Assembly (NCBI GenBank): GCA_051649085.1
Contig: JBOFGK010000004.1
Coordinates: forward strand, 1 to 37,387
Direction of reading: 5' to 3'
Length of the DNA: 37,387 nt
From: JBOFGK01 sp051649085
GTDB lineage: Bacteria; Bacillota_I; Bacilli_A; UBA3375
Part shown: piece by piece, positions 32,575-37,387 of the stretch
How the letters are laid out: every line of letters starts with the position of its first letter
Numbering within the stretch: position 1 is the first letter of the stretch
Notes under the pieces: model-generated
What the model was told of the DNA's origin: nothing
Seen by the model: the letters and a program-made list of their open reading frames with translations, nothing else
Databases searched by the model: none
Translations under genes and position numbers: made by a program

Positions 32575-32616
32575 AAAAAAAGTAGAGAGAAAATCATATT
32601 TTCTCCCTACTTTTTT
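32575..32616 (+). terminator. Intrinsic terminator after the unknown membrane protein
   Basis: A long stem (AAAAAAGTAG and GAGAAAAT with ATTTTCTC and CTACTTTTTT, one mismatch) around a CAT loop, with a T run, just after the stop; the A run on the other side could also end the leftward gene at 32689. Confidence 0.85.
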
Positions 32617-32688
32617 CATAACTGTAAAAAACTTTCGATTACTTTACGAATTTAAGTTATATTTTTCAAATTGAATAACAAAAATTGA

Positions 32689-33012
32689 TTAACGGCTTGG
32701 TTGGGTAAGAGCCCAATCTTCAAGGGAATCAAGAATTGGTAAAAATTTTCGACCCCATTCTGTTAGTTCGTATTCAACTTGAAACGGATTCGTTGAAATT
32801 ACATTACGATTAATTAATTGATGTTGTTCAAGCTCTTTAAGTTGTTTAGATAATGTTGCTTTATTTATATGACCAATACAGCGTTCTAAATCAGAAAAAC
32901 GCCTTGCATGCTCAGATAATTTATGAATAATTAAAATCTTCCATTTACCACTAATAAATCTTGCAACTGAAAAAAATTCACAGTTATCTTCATTACAAAT
33001 TTTTGTATGCAT
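32689..33012 (-). CDS. HxlR-family transcriptional regulator
   Basis: 107-residue winged-helix regulator of the HxlR/DUF24 type: RFISGKWKILIIHKL (helix 1 start), RFSDLERCIGHINKATLSKQ with the recognition helix, and the wing/turn around QVEYELTEWGR. Three cysteines (KICNEDNC near the N-terminus, ERCIG) could sense thiols or metals, as in several family members. The frame extends to 33078, but AGGAGG at 33017-33022 places the start at the ATG at 33012 (or the adjacent one at 33015). It is divergent from the metal-binding lipoprotein and probably regulates it. Confidence 0.88.
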   Translation of the reverse strand: MHTKICNEDNCEFFSVARFISGKWKILIIHKLSEHARRFSDLERCIGHINKATLSKQLKELEQHQLINRNVISTNPFQVEYELTEWGRKFLPILDSLEDWALTQPSR

Positions 33013-33028
33013 CATACCTCCTAATACT

Positions 33029-33034
33029 ATTATA
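33029..33034 (-). promoter_or_regulatory. Extended -10 of the HxlR regulator
   Basis: Minus-strand TGTTATAAT with TATAAT at 33034-33029; the -35 (TTCCAA at 33057-33052) is weak. Confidence 0.5.
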
Positions 33035-33085
33035 ACATAAATATCTGGTATTTGGAAGTGACTTAACAACTTTTTCAAAACTAGG

Positions 33086-33114
33086 TTGCTTTTTCATACC
33101 AAGTATGGTATAAT
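33086..33114 (+). promoter_or_regulatory. Promoter of the metal-binding lipoprotein with palindromic operator
   Basis: TTGCTT (33086-33091), 17 bases, TATAAT (33109-33114). The perfect inverted repeat ATACCA-AGTA-TGGTAT (33096-33111) fills the spacer and overlaps the -10, so a protein bound there would block transcription. The nearby HxlR regulator is the obvious candidate, but no experiment is visible here. Confidence 0.65.
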
Positions 33115-33132
33115 AACCAAGGAGGAGTAAAA

Positions 33133-34086
33133 ATGAGAAAAATAATCTTAATGATGCTGATTCTAGTGGTCATAAGTGGTTGCGCCACTAACAGTGAAAC
33201 AAACAATAATTTACCAACAATCTATACGACCGTTAGTCCAATTAAATATTTTGTAACCGAATTAGTCGGAGAAAGCGCTAATGTAAAAACAGTTTATCCA
33301 CCAGGAAGTGATTTACATAGCTATGAAGTATCTGCAAACGAATTAACAAAAATTTTACAAGCAGATATTTTGTTTATAAGTTCTAAAAATGCAGGTTCAT
33401 TTGAAGAAAAAATCGAATCTGTACTTGCAGAAAATAAAAGTGACTTAAAAGTGATCGATATTTCAGAACATGAACTTTTCAAAGCAAAAGTACCAAATGA
33501 GCAATATGGACAAGCAGAAATCCATGAAGAAAAAATTAAACCAAAAAGTAATGAATCTCATGAGCTTGAAAAAGTAATTAATGATCCCCACTATTGGTTT
33601 TCTCCTCAAAAAGCTAAGTTAATGCTCGAAGTAATTAGTCATGAACTAGATATAAATAAAATAATCACAAAAGCTAATCAAACAAAACTTTTAAGTTTAG
33701 AAGCAGGTCTTACTGAACTTGATAAAAAAATTGAAGAATTTGTGAAAAAACAAACAAAAGAACTTATAATTACACATGATATATTTTATTTTTTAAAAGC
33801 AGATTATGGATTGAAATATCAAGCGGTATTTAGTAGTAATCATGATGATCAACCAACAGCGACAGATATTCGTCGATTTGTTGATTTAATTAAAAAAGAA
33901 CAAATTAAAATTATTTATCAAGAACAAAACGATCAGCAGAATAAGGTGATGAATACAATTAGTACAGAGACTAATACTCAGGTAGAAATTCTGAATAATT
34001 TAGAAACAGATATAACAAATCAAAATATCGATTATTTACAAATAATGAATGACAATCTTAGTAAAATGGAGTTAAGTCAAAACTAA
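33133..34086 (+). CDS. Zinc/manganese ABC transporter substrate-binding lipoprotein
   Basis: Metal-binding lipoprotein of the ZnuA/AdcA/TroA family, 317 residues, anchored outside the membrane. Lipobox ISGC gives Cys17; metal ligands are His62 (DLHSYE), His153 (DPHYWFSP) and His215 (THDIFYF). The His-rich loop of zinc-binding members (about 129-145) is short here, with two His only, so zinc or manganese cannot be decided. No permease or ATPase gene is adjacent, so it must work with a transporter coded elsewhere or have another task. RBS AAGGAGGAG. A terminator follows at 34170. Confidence 0.88.
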   Translation: MRKIILMMLILVVISGCATNSETNNNLPTIYTTVSPIKYFVTELVGESANVKTVYPPGSDLHSYEVSANELTKILQADILFISSKNAGSFEEKIESVLAENKSDLKVIDISEHELFKAKVPNEQYGQAEIHEEKIKPKSNESHELEKVINDPHYWFSPQKAKLMLEVISHELDINKIITKANQTKLLSLEAGLTELDKKIEEFVKKQTKELIITHDIFYFLKADYGLKYQAVFSSNHDDQPTATDIRRFVDLIKKEQIKIIYQEQNDQQNKVMNTISTETNTQVEILNNLETDITNQNIDYLQIMNDNLSKMELSQN

Positions 34087-34169
34087 AAAGGAAAGAATTG
34101 TTTTTGAATAGCTAGTATTGCTTTTGTCGATAATTGGTTATACAATCGAAAACTGAGATATGTTTTAAT

Positions 34170-34196
34170 TGAGAGACTTAAAGGTCTCTTTTTTTA
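34170..34196 (+). terminator. Intrinsic terminator after the metal-binding lipoprotein
   Basis: AGAGAC/GTCTCT stem with a TTAAAG loop followed by TTTTTTT. Confidence 0.75.
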
Positions 34197-34242
34197 TTTG
34201 ATTTGTGGAAAAAACAACATATTTCCTTTGGATTTTACAAAA

Positions 34243-34285
34243 AAACAACTATTTTTTTCTTAAATTGAAAAAAAACTTGTTGTTT
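34243..34285 (+). repeat. Inverted repeat upstream of the surface protein promoter
   Basis: AAACAAC plus TATTTTTTTC (34243-34259) pairs with GAAAAAAAA and GTTGTTT (34267-34285) with a small bulge. It overlaps the -35 region of the promoter at 34277-34305, so it may be an operator or a second terminator. Confidence 0.4.
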
Positions 34286-34305
34286 ATAAATAAAATTGAT
34301 ATAAT
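34277..34305 (+). promoter_or_regulatory. Promoter of the large surface protein gene
   Basis: TTGTTG (34277-34282), 17 bases, TATAAT (34300-34305). The leader before the ATG at 34516 is about 200 bases. Confidence 0.6.
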
Positions 34306-34365
34306 GTAAAAGTATATTTGAGTAAAAAGTATGAAAACATTGCTTTAGTTTAGAAGAGGATGAAA

Positions 34366-34416
34366 ATGGGTAACTTATCGATTGAAAGTTCAATTATTAT
34401 ATTGAATATCTTTTAA
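34366..34416 (+). CDS. Possible 16-residue leader peptide
   Basis: MGNLSIESSIIILNIF, stop at 34414-34416, with RBS GAGGA five bases upstream. It is followed by small hairpins (TTCAAT-N6-ATTGAA; TCGATT with AATCGA) and a T-rich run, the setting of a translation-dependent attenuator, in the leader of the large surface protein. No run of one codon is present to suggest a specific amino acid signal. Confidence 0.3.
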   Translation: MGNLSIESSIIILNIF

Positions 34417-34515
34417 AAATTCGATTTTAATCGAGATTTTCTTCATTTAAACTATTAGTTTTATTTTCAAGAATTTAATTTTTATGAATTTTTTGAATAT
34501 AGAATAGGAGAGAAA

Positions 34516-37387
34516 ATGAAAAAAACAGTATTTAGATTCTTTAATATTTGTATGCTTGCACTAATTTTTTTTCAAGCTATAAATGGAGTAGATTTGGTTT
34601 TTTTAGCAGATCAGATTGTAAAAGACCAATCAACAGATGAACAAGTGAGTGATGCTTTAGCTGATGAAAATCAAGCACAATCAACAGACCATGATACTCC
34701 AGTAGAAGAACAAACTGTTCAGGAAGTTCCACCAGTATCAACTGAGCCTGAAGCAGCAACTAATCCGGTGGAAGAAGGGCCAACAACATCGACAGAGGAT
34801 ACTACACTTGAATCAACTGAACCGGTTAAAGATCAGCCATCAGTTGATACACCTGTTGATGTAACTGAAGTTGCGAAAGATCAATCAGAGATAGTTGAGA
34901 AAACCGAAGAAGTCCAAGAAAAACCAACTTTTGCAACTTTTGATGGAAGTGACTTAAGTAAAAATCAAGCCTTTGAATTTGATGGTTTAGATTTATTTCA
35001 AACTCCTAAAAAATTGGTGATTGAAGAATCTTTTGCAAATATTGACAATAAAAGTGAACCTAAAATAGAGGTTCAAGTAAAAAATGCGTTAATGTTGACA
35101 AGTGCACCAGGACTTTCGAAAACAGCAGATGGACAATGGATTTTTGATGAAACAAGTGTTCCAAGTGAACTGAAATCAGCAATTAAAAATGTTGAATTTA
35201 GTTTAGAACCAAAACTTTTCGAGAAAAATGATACACGAGGGACAATTACTTTTTATCTAAATGATGCTGTTGAAAAAATTTCACTTGAATTATTTTTCGG
35301 ATTAGCACCTAGTTATAGTTTGACTGATTCAACAAATGATCGTAAATTAGTTGAGCCCTTAAAAATTAGTTCTTCTTATACTCAAGCGCAAACTGAACAA
35401 CAACTTTCGAGTCAAGATTTGAGTAATTTAGCGATTAGTAGTGGAACTGGAATTGGTGCATATTTTGCGATTAATGAAAACTTAACGCCAAAGCAAGCAG
35501 CTAATCAACTTGTAATAAGTCCATACGCATATTTAAAAGATAAGTCAAACTTACAAGCAGCTGTTTATATAAAAGATACTACTTTTAAAATTCGTGTTCC
35601 AAAAGCGGCAAATTATCAAAAAATTTCAGAAATTAATGGATTTGGAACTTTAAAAGTTATCGATGTTGATAACAAACAAGATACTGACTATACAATTTTA
35701 ACGATTAATGCTAAAGATTTTTATACAGATGAATTGACATCATTTACGATTAATTTTAAAGATTTATTAAATGAGAAAACTACTAATTTAACAAAGTTTG
35801 AACTTGAATATCCGTTTGCTGTAACTGATGCATTAGATCAAGTAATTACATTTTCTGGCGAAAAATCTCAACCGCTTGTGAAAAATTTTAGCCTAAAAGC
35901 TGTATCAGCGCCACTAGTAGTTGACGGTTATGGTACTCAGTCCTTAAGTGTAATGGCAAGTCAACTTCCAACAACTAATTTACTAGGTGGATTTTCAATT
36001 AAAAATCCGGGAACGGACACATTGTCAAATCAAAAAGTTCGTTTAAATTTTTCTTCAGCCTCGAATGAAATTGGGGTTGAAGCATTTAGTGCGCCTAATC
36101 CAAATGGAATGAAAGATATTACTGCTATTACGAACTTAGGTGCAACTAAAACAATTGCCTCGAGTAATGCAACAACTTTTTCGAAAAGTGATTTTGGAAT
36201 TACGGCTTCAGGTGAATATTTTAAAGAGGTCTACTGGACGTATGAAGGGACGTTTGAACCAGGTTGGGGAAATCAAAGTCAAAACTTTTCAAGTATTGAT
36301 ACAATCCCAATTAAGTATTATGGGATTATAACTTCAAATTCAGTAACAGGATATTATACATCGATAACTGCCGTTGATAGTAGTTTGGCTTTTACGGATC
36401 CAAAGGCTAACACTTCCAGAAATACGATTCAAATAACAGCTCCTCAAGCAATGACATTTAAAACATCAAGTAATTTAAATACAACACTTAATAGTGGACA
36501 GTCTTTTAATGCTGAAGTTTCAATTGATATGTCTGATAATAAAAGCAGTTCTAATTCAGTTTTAAAGGAGCAAGGATTTAATATCTATTTAAGTCAAAAA
36601 GAGTTTTTTGCAATTAATCCGAAATCAATTGTTGTTACTTGGGATGGAAATACTTATTCGACAGCCGATAAGACACTATTTTATGTGAAATCAATTGATA
36701 GTCAAGGTAATTTAGTTTACATGATTCAGTTGAATAAAGTGATTTTAGGTTATTCGAAAAATGATGGGACAAAATATTCGGACATTAAAATAAATTATGA
36801 TTTCAGTGTACTTGCTTCATCTCCAAGTGGAGAAGTTAGTGCAAGTGATTTAGTTCAAGTAAAACCGACAACCGATTCAATCGATTTGATAAGTTCTGGA
36901 ACTGATGATTTATATCACGATACGAATAAATTCAACGTTTCTGGATCTGGTGATGCAACACAAATTTTAGGGGTTGCCCCGAAAAATCAAAAAATAACAA
37001 TTGTTGATGGTGATAATTTCATCGCACAATCACTTGCAAATTCAAATGGAGGTGCTTGGTCAACATATGATGAGACGACAAGTGTTGGAACGGTAGATGT
37101 ACATACGACAGGAACAGCTAATTACAAACTTGTAGTTCAAAATGGAAGTTCATCGGAAGTTTCGGGTTATACAGCCCTTGTTCCAATTCCCAAAGCAGGT
37201 GAAAGTACTGACATGACAGGTGCTGGTGCAGACAATTTACAACCAAGTGCATTTACATGGTCAGCAAGTTTGAGTAATCAGATTAATCCAAATGGGAAAT
37301 ATAATTATACAGTTTTATACTCAACGACATACGAGACTAATAAAGATTCTGCTAATTTTGTAAATTGGGCTTCAATTGCAAACAAAG
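34516..37387 (+). CDS. Large secreted surface protein, 5' part (runs off the window)
   Basis: The ATG at 34516 (RBS AGGAGAG) opens a frame with no stop to the window end: 957 codons and counting. Residues 1-30 are a signal peptide (MKKTVFRFFNICML and on). About 31-135 are low-complexity, rich in Thr, Pro, Glu, Val and Gln (repeated ST/EPV/DQS blocks), typical of a flexible stalk or wall-spanning segment. The rest is Ser/Thr/Asn-rich beta sequence with almost no cysteine, like Ig-type repeats of Gram-positive adhesins. No recognised catalytic domain. The C-terminal anchor, if any, is outside the window. Confidence 0.8.
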   Translation, partial: MKKTVFRFFNICMLALIFFQAINGVDLVFLADQIVKDQSTDEQVSDALADENQAQSTDHDTPVEEQTVQEVPPVSTEPEAATNPVEEGPTTSTEDTTLESTEPVKDQPSVDTPVDVTEVAKDQSEIVEKTEEVQEKPTFATFDGSDLSKNQAFEFDGLDLFQTPKKLVIEESFANIDNKSEPKIEVQVKNALMLTSAPGLSKTADGQWIFDETSVPSELKSAIKNVEFSLEPKLFEKNDTRGTITFYLNDAVEKISLELFFGLAPSYSLTDSTNDRKLVEPLKISSSYTQAQTEQQLSSQDLSNLAISSGTGIGAYFAINENLTPKQAANQLVISPYAYLKDKSNLQAAVYIKDTTFKIRVPKAANYQKISEINGFGTLKVIDVDNKQDTDYTILTINAKDFYTDELTSFTINFKDLLNEKTTNLTKFELEYPFAVTDALDQVITFSGEKSQPLVKNFSLKAVSAPLVVDGYGTQSLSVMASQLPTTNLLGGFSIKNPGTDTLSNQKVRLNFSSASNEIGVEAFSAPNPNGMKDITAITNLGATKTIASSNATTFSKSDFGITASGEYFKEVYWTYEGTFEPGWGNQSQNFSSIDTIPIKYYGIITSNSVTGYYTSITAVDSSLAFTDPKANTSRNTIQITAPQAMTFKTSSNLNTTLNSGQSFNAEVSIDMSDNKSSSNSVLKEQGFNIYLSQKEFFAINPKSIVVTWDGNTYSTADKTLFYVKSIDSQGNLVYMIQLNKVILGYSKNDGTKYSDIKINYDFSVLASSPSGEVSASDLVQVKPTTDSIDLISSGTDDLYHDTNKFNVSGSGDATQILGVAPKNQKITIVDGDNFIAQSLANSNGGAWSTYDETTSVGTVDVHTTGTANYKLVVQNGSSSEVSGYTALVPIPKAGESTDMTGAGADNLQPSAFTWSASLSNQINPNGKYNYTVLYSTTYETNKDSANFVNWASIANK

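Noticed and set aside
36140..36331. 63-residue frame within the large surface protein
   Set aside because: It is an alternative phase of the partial surface gene, which is open across the whole region with a signal peptide and RBS.

Overview
The window comes from an AT-rich, low-GC Gram-positive chromosome (Bacillota, Bacilli/Erysipelotrichia-like). The grounds are the L-box-controlled lysine operon with the acetyl (DapH) branch, the Bacillus-like gene orders tig-clpX-engB and trmR-trhP1-trhP2-udk-greA, a cysteine-free S4 ribosomal protein, TTGACA/TATAAT promoters, strong Shine-Dalgarno sites, and TGA used as a stop with TGG for Trp (so not a Mollicutes code). The genus cannot be named from sequence reading alone.

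Layout. 1-139: 3' end of an IS3-family element. 237-7323: extended -10 promoter, lysine riboswitch with terminator, and an eight-gene operon lysC-asd-dapA-dapB-dapH-alr-like-lysA (seven intact pathway genes including an alanine-racemase-fold protein); the N-acetyl-DAP deacetylase, aminotransferase and DapF epimerase genes are absent. 7352-8160: a membrane-anchored small protein behind an unusual leader, plus a transposase-like remnant. 8279-10208: arsR-acr3-arsC arsenic resistance operon. 10361-15380: a 5-kb segment bounded by two identical tRNA-Leu(UAG) genes, holding a large Cna-B-repeat surface protein and a small helical protein. 15462-16832: an unknown membrane-anchored protein and a cold-shock protein, both on the minus strand. 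16979-30246: a compact run of sixteen co-directional genes with tiny gaps or overlaps, covering a membrane thioredoxin-like protein, YvcK, an unknown TPR-like protein, trigger factor, ClpX, EngB, the tRNA wobble-uridine 5-methoxylation genes (trmR, trhP1, trhP2), uridine kinase, GreA, a Xer recombinase, GpsA, an Alg14/Alg13-like glycosyltransferase pair and an unknown protein. 30292-31077: rpsD with a structured leader and terminator. 31177-32616: a second membrane-anchored unknown protein with the same kind of leader as the one at 7.9 kb. 32689-34086: divergent HxlR-type regulator and a solo zinc/manganese-binding lipoprotein sharing a palindromic control region. 34300-37387: the 5' part of a large secreted surface protein that runs off the window.

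The most interesting signal is a pair of non-coding leaders (about 7880-7978 minus and 31177-31290 plus). Both have an identical style of extended -10 promoter (TTGAC[AT]-N17-TATCAT), then CTTAC-TAAC-GGGG, then GTAAG, then ATCCCCACAAA. CTTAC/GTAAG and GGGG/CCCC are interleaved, so they could form an H-type pseudoknot; each leader precedes a gene for a single-pass extracytoplasmic protein of unknown function. Other points worth checking are an alanine racemase homologue in the lysine operon that lacks two usual active-site residues, a surface protein with a degenerate TQXA thioester motif and an ILKTG instead of LPXTG sorting signal, and the tRNA-Leu pair that flanks it.
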